From NCBI GenBank assembly GCA_947565865.1, contig CANOHT010000002.1:62001-126000 (forward strand): a stretch of 64,000 nt of DNA, given 5' to 3'. This stretch comes from an uncultured Clostridia bacterium. GTDB taxonomy: Bacteria; Bacillota; Clostridia; Christensenellales; Aristaeellaceae. Of this stretch, positions 17,801 to 25,643 are shown piece after piece; position 1 is the stretch's first letter; every line of letters starts with the position of its first letter. The notes under the pieces are model-generated. The model was not told the DNA's origin. It worked only from the letters and a program-made list of their open reading frames with translations, and searched no databases. A program made the translations under genes and the position numbers.

Positions 17801-19420
17801 ATGCGCAGAAAGCTGACGCTCGCATTGGCCATGGCGATGGCCCTTGTGATGCTTGTCTCCAGCGCGATGGCCTGCACCACCTTCGGCATTGGCAAGGATG
17901 CCACGGCCGACGGTTCCACCATCGTGACGCATACCTGCGACTCTACCACCGATGACAGCCGCCTGTGGATCATCCCTCAGATGAAGGGCGGCGAGGATGT
18001 GCGCCGTGACATCGTGATGAACGGCCATGCCTATGGCGACTGGTCTAACTACCCTGAGGTAAAGGACTACGGCGCCGGCGTGGTGCTGGCGGATATGCCT
18101 CAGCCTGACGATACCTACCAGTATCTGCATGGCAATTATTCCTTCATGAACGAGCATGGCGTGGCCATGGGTGAGTCCACCTGCTGGTTTATCCCCGGCA
18201 CGGAGCACACCGACAAGCTGGCTGAGCTGTTCTTTAAGGATAACACCGGCATCATCGACTGCTACCAGGCCCAGCACATCGCTATGGAGCGCGCTACCAC
18301 CGCCCGCGAGGCTGTCCGCATCATGGGCGACCTGGTGGAGGAGTATGGCTGGAACGCTTCTGCTGAGAACATGAACATCTGCGACGGCGAGGAAGTCTGG
18401 ATCGCTGAGTTCTACGGCCGTGACCTGTGGTGCGCTGTGCGTATCCCTGACGATGCCTTCTTCGTATGCGCCAACCGTTGCCGCATCAACGAGATCGACT
18501 TCGACGATACCGAGAACTATATGTACTCTCCCAACCTCAAGCAGTTCGCCATTGACAATGGCCTGTGGAGCGAGGAGAGCGGCGAGCCCTTCCAGCCCGC
18601 GAACATCTACTGCCCTTACAGCGATCCCTACTGCAATCGCCGTGAGTGGCGGGCCCTCAGCCTGGTGGCTCCCAGTCTGAACCTGGACCCCAATGCTGAC
18701 GATTATCCCCTCTATGTCACCCCTGAGAAGAAGCTGTCCGTGCAGGATGTCTTCATGCTCAACAGTGACTACTATCAGGGCACCGAGTATGACGTGACCC
18801 TGACCCCCGAGGCCGGTCCCTTCGGCAATCCTCTGAACTACCGGCATAACGAGCGCACCATCAATCTGTACCGTTGCACCTACCAGATCATCGCCAACGT
18901 CAAGAGCTGGCTGCCTGACGAGGCGAAGTGCCTGGTGTGGTACGGTCAGGGCGCCGCTGATTCTTCCTTCGTGGTTCCGCTGTGGGCCTCCATGACCCGC
19001 CTGCCTGAGATGTATGGCATCGGCACCCGTTACGACAAGTTTGATCGTAACTCTGCCTGGTGGATCGCTCAGTATGTGCAGCAGACCGCGTCCCAGAATT
19101 ATCAGCACGCCATTGAGACCATCCATGCTGCCCGCGATCCTCGCATGGCCGCGCAGTATGAGGAGGTCGAAAAGATGCAGAGCGCCGTGGCCGCGCTGGT
19201 CGAGGCTGGCCAGTCCGATACCGCCGTTGAGCTGCTGACCGACTATGCGTACAAGAACGCGGAAGATTGGTATGCCTACTGGCTGGACCTGGGCGATCAG
19301 CTGTACAGCACCTACATGTTCGATCGGGTCAACATGAACGATGCTGACTATCCTGATTGGTGGCAGAACATTCTGGACAATGCCCCCAACCGCCCTGTGG
19401 AAGAGACTCCCGCCAACTAA
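17801..19420 (+). CDS. Exported C69-family dipeptidase, copy 3
   Basis: A 539-residue protein, more diverged than copies 1 and 2. It keeps the signal peptide ending SSAMA, the nucleophile Cys in CTTFGIGKDATADGSTI, HTCDSTTDD, GESTCWF and DGEEVWIAEFYGRD. GGAAAGGAG precedes the ATG. It is followed by an intra-operon hairpin (19443-19480) and pgsB. The retained catalytic motif argues that all three copies are active rather than decaying. Confidence 0.92.
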   Translation: MRRKLTLALAMAMALVMLVSSAMACTTFGIGKDATADGSTIVTHTCDSTTDDSRLWIIPQMKGGEDVRRDIVMNGHAYGDWSNYPEVKDYGAGVVLADMPQPDDTYQYLHGNYSFMNEHGVAMGESTCWFIPGTEHTDKLAELFFKDNTGIIDCYQAQHIAMERATTAREAVRIMGDLVEEYGWNASAENMNICDGEEVWIAEFYGRDLWCAVRIPDDAFFVCANRCRINEIDFDDTENYMYSPNLKQFAIDNGLWSEESGEPFQPANIYCPYSDPYCNRREWRALSLVAPSLNLDPNADDYPLYVTPEKKLSVQDVFMLNSDYYQGTEYDVTLTPEAGPFGNPLNYRHNERTINLYRCTYQIIANVKSWLPDEAKCLVWYGQGAADSSFVVPLWASMTRLPEMYGIGTRYDKFDRNSAWWIAQYVQQTASQNYQHAIETIHAARDPRMAAQYEEVEKMQSAVAALVEAGQSDTAVELLTDYAYKNAEDWYAYWLDLGDQLYSTYMFDRVNMNDADYPDWWQNILDNAPNRPVEETPAN

Positions 19421-19442
19421 TCGGTAAACTGTAAGATCCTTA

Positions 19443-19480
19443 GGAGAGTCCAAGTGCTTGCAAGGGCGCTTGGACTCTCC
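19443..19480 (+). other. Strong hairpin between C69 copy 3 and pgsB
   Basis: A 15-bp stem (19443-19457 with 19466-19480, one T-G pair) with an 8-base loop and no T-run follows the third C69 gene. It may be a 3'-end stabiliser or processing site that sets different levels of the peptidase and pgs parts of the transcript, or a leaky terminator. Confidence 0.6.
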
Positions 19481-19505
19481 CTGTCATACCAGGGGAGGAC
19501 AGGCC

Positions 19506-20603
19506 ATGGTTATCGCTGTTATTGTACTGCTGGCGCTCATCCTGCTGGGCGCGGCGGAAAACATCCTGCACCAGCGGGCGCTCAGGCGGATTCCCATCCG
19601 CGTTCTGGTGAACGGCACCCGCGGCAAAACAACGGTCACGCGCATGGCAGCCTCCGTGCTGAACGCGGCGGGCATTCGGACCTACGCCAAGACCACCGGT
19701 TCCGAAGCCCGCTGGATTCTTCCCGACGGCAGCGAACGCCCTTGCCGAAGGGCGGGCCGACCTGCCTGCATCATGGAGCAGCTGCCCTTCATTCGTTTGG
19801 CGGTTCGGGGGAAGGCCCGGGCCGTGGTGGTGGAGTGCATGGCCCAGCGGGTGGAGAATCAGCGCCTTATGGGCGACCAGCTCATTCGTCCTACCCATGT
19901 GCTGATGACCAATGCCTATGTGGATCATGTGGAGGAAATTGGAAATACTGAGGAAGAAACCCTTGCGGTGCTGTGCCAGTCCGTGGCAGATGAAAGCATC
20001 GTATTGGCCCATGATGAGCGCTTTGGCCTATATGGCAAAAAGCTGGTGCTGGCGGATGCGGACGTGCCCCAGGGCGCGTTCGACCAGTGCCCCTTCCCGG
20101 TTCATGAGGACAACGCCCGGCTGGTGATGACCCTGGCCCGTGAGCTTGGCATCGGCGTGGAAGACGCAGTGCGCGGCATCCTCAATGCCAAGCCGGACAT
20201 CGGTATGGTGAAGGAGGTTCGGCTGGACGGCGTATATGTGCGCAACGCTTTCGCGGCCAATGACCCCATCAGCTTTGCCGCCGCCGCCGAAGAGTGCGCT
20301 TTGCTGGGGCCTTATATTCTGCTGTATCATCACCGCGAGGATCGCGCTTACCGGCTGGAGGCCTTCGCCAGGGCGCTGCGGGACAGCAAGCATCTGCCGG
20401 AGCGAATCGGCGTGATGGGCGACAGCAAAGCCTGGAGCGCCCGATACTGGAACCGCGTCACCCATGTGCCCACGGAATTGGTCACAGACCCGGCGGCGTG
20501 GGTGAAGCAGCAGCGGGGGCAGGTGCTCTGCGGGGGCAACATCAAGGGCGAGGGCCGGCTGCTGATGGAACGACTGATAAAGGAAGCGCAAGAGCATGTA
20601 TGA
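19506..20603 (+). CDS. pgsB: Poly-gamma-glutamate synthase-type ligase PgsB/CapB
   Basis: A 365-residue Mur-ligase-like amide ligase with an N-terminal membrane segment (about residues 2-18). The P-loop is NGTRGKTTVTR (compare NGIRGKSTVTR in Bacillus PgsB), followed by KTTGSEAR, VVVECMAQ and the DHVEEIG motif, all in family order. The ATG at 19506 has GGGGAGGAC before it; the upstream frame extension overlaps the hairpin. PgsB uses ATP to activate the gamma-carboxyl of glutamate and adds the next residue. It overlaps pgsC by 8 bases. The normal third partner PgsA/CapA is absent here, so the product may be short or something other than classical capsule. Confidence 0.9.
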   Translation: MVIAVIVLLALILLGAAENILHQRALRRIPIRVLVNGTRGKTTVTRMAASVLNAAGIRTYAKTTGSEARWILPDGSERPCRRAGRPACIMEQLPFIRLAVRGKARAVVVECMAQRVENQRLMGDQLIRPTHVLMTNAYVDHVEEIGNTEEETLAVLCQSVADESIVLAHDERFGLYGKKLVLADADVPQGAFDQCPFPVHEDNARLVMTLARELGIGVEDAVRGILNAKPDIGMVKEVRLDGVYVRNAFAANDPISFAAAAEECALLGPYILLYHHREDRAYRLEAFARALRDSKHLPERIGVMGDSKAWSARYWNRVTHVPTELVTDPAAWVKQQRGQVLCGGNIKGEGRLLMERLIKEAQEHV

Positions 20604-21030
20604 TGTGGCAGTTTTTCTCAGCGTGGTGCTGAGCTTCGGCTTGTATGAGGCCTTTGGCCTGCTGACTGGCGGCATGGTATCGGCGGGCTACCTCTGTCTG
20701 TACTTTGAGCAGCCCCTGCGCATCGTGACCACCCTGGGCCTGTCGGTCATCACCTACGGTCTCGTGCGGCTGATTTCCCGTTTCACCATCCTCTATGGCA
20801 GACGGCGGTTCATGCTGACCATGATGCTGAGCCTGATCTTCTCTTGGGTTATCGAGCAGTTTTTGCTGGGCATCGCTTTGATTCCCCAGGACATCCGCAT
20901 CATTGGTCATGTGGTGCCGGGACTGATCGCCAATGATATGGTCAAGCAGGGCGTGCCCCGCACACTGCTGGGCGTCTTGTGCTCCGCGGCGGTGGTGCGC
21001 CTGCTGCTGATGGTGGTGACGGCGCTATGA
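20596..21030 (+). CDS. pgsC: Poly-gamma-glutamate biosynthesis membrane protein PgsC/CapC
   Basis: A 144-residue integral membrane protein with four to five helices and the PgsC-like motifs GGMVSAGYLCLYFEQP near the N-terminus and HVVPGLIANDMVKQG near the C-terminus. It overlaps pgsB (8 bases) and pgsW (ATGA, 4 bases), so the three are translationally coupled. PgsC forms the membrane part of the ligase complex with PgsB. Confidence 0.88.
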   Translation: MYDVAVFLSVVLSFGLYEAFGLLTGGMVSAGYLCLYFEQPLRIVTTLGLSVITYGLVRLISRFTILYGRRRFMLTMMLSLIFSWVIEQFLLGIALIPQDIRIIGHVVPGLIANDMVKQGVPRTLLGVLCSAAVVRLLLMVVTAL

Positions 21031-22121
21031 AAAAGCGGAGATATCGGCCGCCCTTTGGCAGAGAGCGCGCGCTGTGCATGGCGCTGGCACTGCTGACAGC
21101 GCTGGGGGGGATTACCCTGACCCTGTGCAGCGAGAGCCGCGAGCGCCTGCCCTACGCGGATGTGCAGCTTGCCGCCGCCCGGCAGATGGCGGAGGCGGAG
21201 GCGGAGCTTTTGCGGTATGTGCGGGAGCAGGGCATTCCCATTGAAAAAGATGACCTGAATCAGACGGGACTGATTGGCCCGGAATGGACGGAGCTGACAT
21301 CGTCCCTGGGGCTGCTGGAGGCCAAGCGTACCGCCCTGCAGCCGGATTTTGCCGCCGTGATGGTGAAATACTACCAGGAGGCGGGGCTGAAGGCGGGAGA
21401 TACCATCTGCTGCGGCATGAGCGGCTCCTTCCCCGGGCTTTGTCTCGCGGCGGTGTGCGCCGCCAACCAGATGGGCGTCAACATCCGCGTCATCGCCTCC
21501 TACGGCTCTTCCATGTATGGCGCGACACGGCTGGAACTGCCGATTGTGCGCATCCTGGACATCCCACGGCAGGCGGGTATTCTCGACTATGAGCTGTTGG
21601 CCGTCTCCCCTGGCAACGACTTCGACCAGGGCAACAGCATCCTTTTTCCCGACGCCAGGAAGACCATCTTCGCCCTGGCCGAGGCTGACGGCCTCACGAT
21701 GATCGACGAGCCCGACATTCCGGCGAGCATCCGGCGGCGGCTGGAGCTTTTCGGTACGGACGCGGACTGCTTTGTCAACGTGGGCGGCGCCAGCGCCAAC
21801 ATGGGCGCCAGTCCATACACCCTCACCTTCCCCAATGGGCTTGTCACCGACCCGCCCAGGATTCCCCAGGATGCGGATCGTGGACTCACGTTTGAGTACG
21901 CGGCCCGGGGCGTACCTGTGGTTCATCTGCTGAACGTACGCGGGCTGGCAGAGGACAACGGGCTGCCCTTCGATCCCGTGCCGATGACCAAACCGGGGGA
22001 AACCAACGCCTACCATACCGTTTGCCATTCGCCCTGGTACGCCTTGGGCGCGCTGATTCTCGCCACGGCTTTCCTGTTTGCCGGTTGGAAAATCGGAAAA
22101 AAGAAAGGAAGTTGCAAATGA
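21027..22121 (+). CDS. pgsW: Poly-gamma-glutamate system protein (PgsW-type)
   Basis: A 364-residue protein starting at the ATG overlapping the pgsC stop. One membrane segment lies near residues 16-34 and another near the C-terminus (ALGALILATAFLFAGWKIG), leaving a large domain between them. Motifs such as GMSGSFPGLCLA, YGSSMYGAT and NVGGASANMG suggest a small-ligand-binding alpha/beta domain. I recognise it as the accessory protein that recurs with pgsB-pgsC in bacteria lacking pgsA (poly-gamma-glutamate system protein family); its biochemical role is not established to my knowledge. Its stop overlaps the sdaAB start (ATGA). Confidence 0.8.
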   Translation: MKKRRYRPPFGRERALCMALALLTALGGITLTLCSESRERLPYADVQLAAARQMAEAEAELLRYVREQGIPIEKDDLNQTGLIGPEWTELTSSLGLLEAKRTALQPDFAAVMVKYYQEAGLKAGDTICCGMSGSFPGLCLAAVCAANQMGVNIRVIASYGSSMYGATRLELPIVRILDIPRQAGILDYELLAVSPGNDFDQGNSILFPDARKTIFALAEADGLTMIDEPDIPASIRRRLELFGTDADCFVNVGGASANMGASPYTLTFPNGLVTDPPRIPQDADRGLTFEYAARGVPVVHLLNVRGLAEDNGLPFDPVPMTKPGETNAYHTVCHSPWYALGALILATAFLFAGWKIGKKKGSCK

Positions 22122-22783
22122 ATATACTGGATATTCTGGGGCCTGTGATGGTTGGCCCCAGCAGCTCGCACACGGCGGGAGCCGCCCGCATCGGTATGAT
22201 GGCGCGCCGTCTGCTGGGCGAGGGAACCCCCAGCCATGCCGAAATCACGCTGTACGGCTCCTTTGCCGCCACCGGTCAGGGGCACGGCACGGATCGGGCG
22301 CTCATCGCCGGCCTGCTGGGCATGAAGCCTGACGACGAGCGCATTGCCGTCAGCTTTGACTGGGCGACCGCCGCGGGCATGAACTTTACGTTCCTGCGCT
22401 CCAAGCTGTCGGCGGAGCATCCCAATACGGCTCATATTGATTTGGTCAGCAAAAGCGGCAAGTCTCTGAGCATGACCGCTTCCTCCCTGGGCGGCGGGCG
22501 CATCATGGTGACGGAAATGAACGGACTCCACGCCAGCTTCTCGGGCGACCTGCCCACGCTGATTGTGCAGAACAACGACCAGCCGGGTCATGTGGGCGAT
22601 GTCACCAGCATGCTGGCGAGGCTGGGCGTGAATATCGCCACCATGCAGCTTTACCGTGACCATCCCGGCGGAAACGCCGTCATGCTGATTGAGACGGACA
22701 AAACCGTTCCCCAGGACGTGATCGAGCAGCTGGCGCAGATGGAGGGCATCAACAGCGTGACCTTTGTGGGCGGCGAACGATAA
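22118..22783 (+). CDS. sdaAB: L-serine dehydratase, beta subunit
   Basis: A 221-residue beta chain of the two-subunit [4Fe-4S] L-serine ammonia-lyase (serine to pyruvate plus ammonia). The N-terminal GPVMVGPSSSHTAGAARIG motif is diagnostic. The C-terminal part is an ACT-like regulatory domain (TLIVQNNDQPGHVGDVTSML). The ATG overlaps the pgsW stop by four bases and has AAAGGAAG upstream, so it is part of the same transcript as the pgs genes. It is followed by the alpha subunit after 16 bases. Confidence 0.95.
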   Translation: MNILDILGPVMVGPSSSHTAGAARIGMMARRLLGEGTPSHAEITLYGSFAATGQGHGTDRALIAGLLGMKPDDERIAVSFDWATAAGMNFTFLRSKLSAEHPNTAHIDLVSKSGKSLSMTASSLGGGRIMVTEMNGLHASFSGDLPTLIVQNNDQPGHVGDVTSMLARLGVNIATMQLYRDHPGGNAVMLIETDKTVPQDVIEQLAQMEGINSVTFVGGER

Positions 22784-22799
22784 GAAGGAGGGCTTTACC

Positions 22800-23669
22800 A
22801 TGGCCATCGAAACGCTTGCGGCGCTGGAGAGCGCCTGTCAGGGCAAGGATTTGTATGAGGTTATTCAGTCCGATGACTGCATGGAGCGCGGGGTGTCGCC
22901 GGAGGAATCCTTTGAGCAGATGCGCGAGCTGTATACCGCCATCCGCCGCGCCGCCTCCCGCTATAATCCTACGCTGCGCTCTGCCAGCGGAATGGTGGGG
23001 GGCGACGGCGAGAAAATGCGCGCCTATGTTGCCGCAGGCAAGACCATCTGCGGCGAGTATGTGGGCCAGGTCATCGCCCAGGCGCTGCAGATGGGTGAAA
23101 ATAACGCCTGCATGAAGTGCATCGTTGCCGCGCCGACGGCGGGCAGCTGCGGTGTGCTTCCGGCGGTGCTCCTGCCGTACCAGCAGCGCGAGAAGCTGGA
23201 GGATGATCGCATGGCGCAGGCCATGTATATCGCCGGGGCCGTTGGTCAGGTGGTGGCTGCCAAGGCGTCCATCGCCGGGGCCGCGGGCGGCTGCCAGGCT
23301 GAAATCGGCACGGCCAGCGCCATGGCTGCTGCCGCGCTGTGCTACCTTGGCGGCGGCGATGCCCAGGCTGTGTGCCACGCGGCCGCCATGGCCCTCAAGA
23401 GCCTGATGGGCCTGGTCTGCGATCCCATCGCGGGCCTGGTGGAGGTGCCCTGCGTCAAGCGGAACGCGGGCGGTGCCATGATCGCCATGTGCGCGGCTGA
23501 AATGGCCCTGGCGGGAATCCGCTCCGCCGTGCCGCCGGATGAGGTCATCCTTGCCATGCGGGACGTGGGCGACAAAATGGACGTCTCCCTGCGGGAAACC
23601 GGCCTGGGCGGCGTGGCGGGCACGCCCTTTGGAACCAAGATCGCCGAGCAGATGAACATCGAGCTTTAA
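22800..23669 (+). CDS. sdaAA: L-serine dehydratase, alpha subunit
   Basis: A 289-residue catalytic chain. The APTAGSCGVLPAVLL motif and cysteines at AGGCQAE and VPCVKR-type positions match the iron-sulfur cluster site of the family. AAGGAGGG precedes the ATG. Last gene before a strong terminator, so it closes the LysR-controlled gene set. It gives a catabolic outlet for serine released by the peptidases of the operon, which is an inference from context. Confidence 0.95.
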   Translation: MAIETLAALESACQGKDLYEVIQSDDCMERGVSPEESFEQMRELYTAIRRAASRYNPTLRSASGMVGGDGEKMRAYVAAGKTICGEYVGQVIAQALQMGENNACMKCIVAAPTAGSCGVLPAVLLPYQQREKLEDDRMAQAMYIAGAVGQVVAAKASIAGAAGGCQAEIGTASAMAAAALCYLGGGDAQAVCHAAAMALKSLMGLVCDPIAGLVEVPCVKRNAGGAMIAMCAAEMALAGIRSAVPPDEVILAMRDVGDKMDVSLRETGLGGVAGTPFGTKIAEQMNIEL

Positions 23670-23676
23670 CGAAAAC

Positions 23677-23715
23677 AAGGGGCAGGACAGACCGAGATGG
23701 TTTGTCCTGCCCTTT
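23677..23715. terminator. Bidirectional intrinsic terminator
   Basis: A 13-bp stem (23677-23689 with 23703-23715) with T-rich flanks on both strands ends the sdaAA transcript and the convergent HEAT-like gene. Confidence 0.88.
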
Positions 23716-23716
23716 G

Positions 23717-24166
23717 TCATGGCTGTATTTCTTTCAATGCCTGCTGAATATCCTTCAATACCAGCGGCCGCATGCTGCCTTGATATACGGACAGATCCGC
23801 GTTGAGAAGCGCGGAAAGAATGAGTTCCTTCAATTCCGGCTTTGCTTTGGCGATCATCGACAGGAGCTTGATACATTGCCTTGCCGTAATGGGCTTGACA
23901 TCGGCGATGTGCTTGAGATATGAAAGAATGATTGTGTTGATTTTACGCGCCTGATCCCACTTGGCGTTGCAGGCAAGCAGCGTCAGTCCTCTTGTGCGGA
24001 TATAGGCGTTGTCGCTGTCAAGCATTTCGCTGAAGCGATCCATATAAAGGTAAACGCTGTCTGTTTCCTCGCTGGCTTTCCGCAGAGCCTGCAAGGCGTC
24101 GTAAGCAACGCTGTTATTCTTATTTGTCAATAATGCGACGTTTTCCGCGATGGACAGTGACATCAT
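23717..24166 (-). CDS. Helical-repeat (HEAT-like) protein of unknown function
   Basis: A 149-residue, soluble, mostly helical protein. It has two or three HEAT/ARM-like helix pairs (for example RTRGLTLLACNAKWDQ and ITARQCIKLLSMIAKAKPEL), a scaffold used for protein binding. No catalytic motif. AAGGAGGAT lies before the paired ATGs at the 5' end. It is downstream of, and on the same strand as, two tiny membrane ORFs and alaX, so it may be the end of that transcript. Confidence 0.7.
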   Translation of the reverse strand: MMSLSIAENVALLTNKNNSVAYDALQALRKASEETDSVYLYMDRFSEMLDSDNAYIRTRGLTLLACNAKWDQARKINTIILSYLKHIADVKPITARQCIKLLSMIAKAKPELKELILSALLNADLSVYQGSMRPLVLKDIQQALKEIQP

Positions 24167-24210
24167 ATCCTCCTTGGCCCGGGGCGTTTCTTTCCTAGGC
24201 GTGGCCGTTG

Positions 24211-24333
24211 TCAGTCAGACGGCGTCTGTTTCTTTTTCGACTCGCGAAGGACTCTGGCGATCGTGCATACGCAGGTTCCGGCCAGCCCTACTCCGAAAAC
24301 AATGGCGGACACGATCAGGACGTCAGGATTCAT
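24211..24333 (-). CDS. Tiny membrane protein (40 aa)
   Basis: Starts MNPDVLIVSAIVFGVGLAGT and ends with a basic Lys-rich tail (SKKKQ), a single-pass membrane protein with a cytosolic tail by the positive-inside rule. Its ATG overlaps the stop of the preceding tiny ORF (ATGA), which suggests coupled translation. Too short for any family call. Confidence 0.5.
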   Translation of the reverse strand: MNPDVLIVSAIVFGVGLAGTCVCTIARVLRESKKKQTPSD

Positions 24334-24419
24334 ATCGCCAAAACCGCCGCCGTCAGCGCAATCCACGCGACTACTTCAATGATCCAGAAGATGATGTTCA
24401 GCCAATGCTCCTTACGCAT
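24330..24419 (-). CDS. Tiny membrane protein (29 aa)
   Basis: Starts MRKEHWLNIIFWIIEVVAWI and continues as one hydrophobic helix. The ATG at 24419 has GGGAGAAG upstream; an in-frame ATG at 24443 (37 residues) is possible but lacks a site. It lies just after alaX and overlaps the next tiny ORF. The pair resembles co-translated small membrane proteins, possibly toxin-like or stress-type peptides; this is speculative. Confidence 0.5.
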   Translation of the reverse strand: MRKEHWLNIIFWIIEVVAWIALTAAVLAI

Positions 24420-24452
24420 GATAAGTTCTTCTCCCTTATCCATGGTCAGGCT

Positions 24453-25598
24453 TCAAAGCGCCTCCAGCGTCTCCCGGAAGGCCTCCGGGTCGCCGCTTTG
24501 CAGGATGCCCTGGCTCATGTCCCTGGGGCCGCCGCCCTTGCCGCCGAAGCGCTGACACAGCGCCGCCGCCGCAGGGCGGACATCCTCCGCGGGCGAGGAC
24601 AGGACGAAGCTCCAGCCAGCCTCCTTGGGGGCAAGAATGAGCCCGAAGCGCCCGCCTTCCGCCAGCTGAGCCGCGGCTTTTCGGTGCTGGGCGGGGGCCA
24701 GCATGTCCGCCACAAGGACACGGACAGTCCGCTCGTGCTCCGCGTTCAGCAGGGTGGTGAAGACCCGCTGGCCCAGGGCGTCACACCGGGCCTTCAGGCT
24801 GTCCCGCTCATCCAGCAGGCGCTGGACGCCCGGGGTCAGCTCTCCGGGCTTGGCGGACAGGGCATGGCTGATGGCGTGGTTTTCGTCCTGCTGGAGGTTC
24901 TCGTGGTCGAGGGCTCTCATGCCGCACAGGATGGACAGCCGAACGCCGCCCTTGTAGTTCATGGCCCCGATGACCTTGATCTGGCCCACGCTGCCGGTGC
25001 GCTCCACATGGGTGCCGCAGCAGGCGCAGGTGTCCGCGCCCTCGATGTGGACGATGCGCACATCGCCGTCGATGGCCTTTTTGCTGCGGTAATCAAGGGC
25101 TGCCAGGGTTTCGGTGTCCGGCACCCAGGCCCGGACGGGGACGTTCCGCCAAACAATCTCATTGGCCTGCCGCTCGGCCCGGCGGATCTCCTCCTGAGTT
25201 AGGGGGCCGGAAAAGTCAACAGTTACCGCCTCCGTGCCGATGTGGAAGCCTACGTTGCGGTAGCCGTGCTCGCGGCAGATGATCCCCGACAGAATATGCT
25301 CGCCGGTATGCTGCTGCATCATGGACAGACGGCGCGTCCAGTCCACGCGGCCTTCCACCGCCGCTCCCACAGCGAGGGGCTTGTCCAACGTATGCAGGAT
25401 GACGCCGCCTACGTCGTGGGCGTCCAGCACCTGGGCTTCGCCCAAAACGCCACGATCCGCTCCCTGGCCGCCGCCCTCCGGAAAGAATGCCGTCTGATCC
25501 AGCGTGACGAGGTAATGGCCGTTCTTTTCCTCACAGGCAAGCACAGTGGCGTTGAAGTCGGTCTGGTTCACATCCTGGTCAAACAGGCGGATGGTCAT
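24453..25598 (-). CDS. alaX: Alanyl-tRNA editing protein, AlaX-L type
   Basis: A 381-residue free-standing editing enzyme that hydrolyses mischarged Ser- or Gly-tRNA(Ala). It has the zinc motifs QHTGEHILSG (HxxxH) and CACCGTH (CxxxH) of the second additional domain and a C-terminal DHHA1-type domain ending GGKGGGPRDMSQG. The frame extends upstream to 25643, but the ATG at 25598 with GGAGGTG is the likely start. A promoter within the end of pnuC (TTGCCT, 17 bases, TACAAT at 25651-25623, minus strand) can drive it. Its presence is notable because the AlaS in this window lacks the DHHA1/C-Ala part. Confidence 0.92.
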   Translation of the reverse strand: MTIRLFDQDVNQTDFNATVLACEEKNGHYLVTLDQTAFFPEGGGQGADRGVLGEAQVLDAHDVGGVILHTLDKPLAVGAAVEGRVDWTRRLSMMQQHTGEHILSGIICREHGYRNVGFHIGTEAVTVDFSGPLTQEEIRRAERQANEIVWRNVPVRAWVPDTETLAALDYRSKKAIDGDVRIVHIEGADTCACCGTHVERTGSVGQIKVIGAMNYKGGVRLSILCGMRALDHENLQQDENHAISHALSAKPGELTPGVQRLLDERDSLKARCDALGQRVFTTLLNAEHERTVRVLVADMLAPAQHRKAAAQLAEGGRFGLILAPKEAGWSFVLSSPAEDVRPAAAALCQRFGGKGGGPRDMSQGILQSGDPEAFRETLEAL

Positions 25599-25643
25599 GG
25601 GCGCACCTCCGGGTTTTTTTGCATTGTAGCATGTTCGCCGCAT

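Noticed and set aside
14472..19420. C69 copies as lipoproteins because Cys follows the signal peptide
   Set aside because: The -3 to -1 residues (ALA or AMA) do not fit the usual lipobox Leu at -3, and the Cys is the expected Ntn nucleophile.
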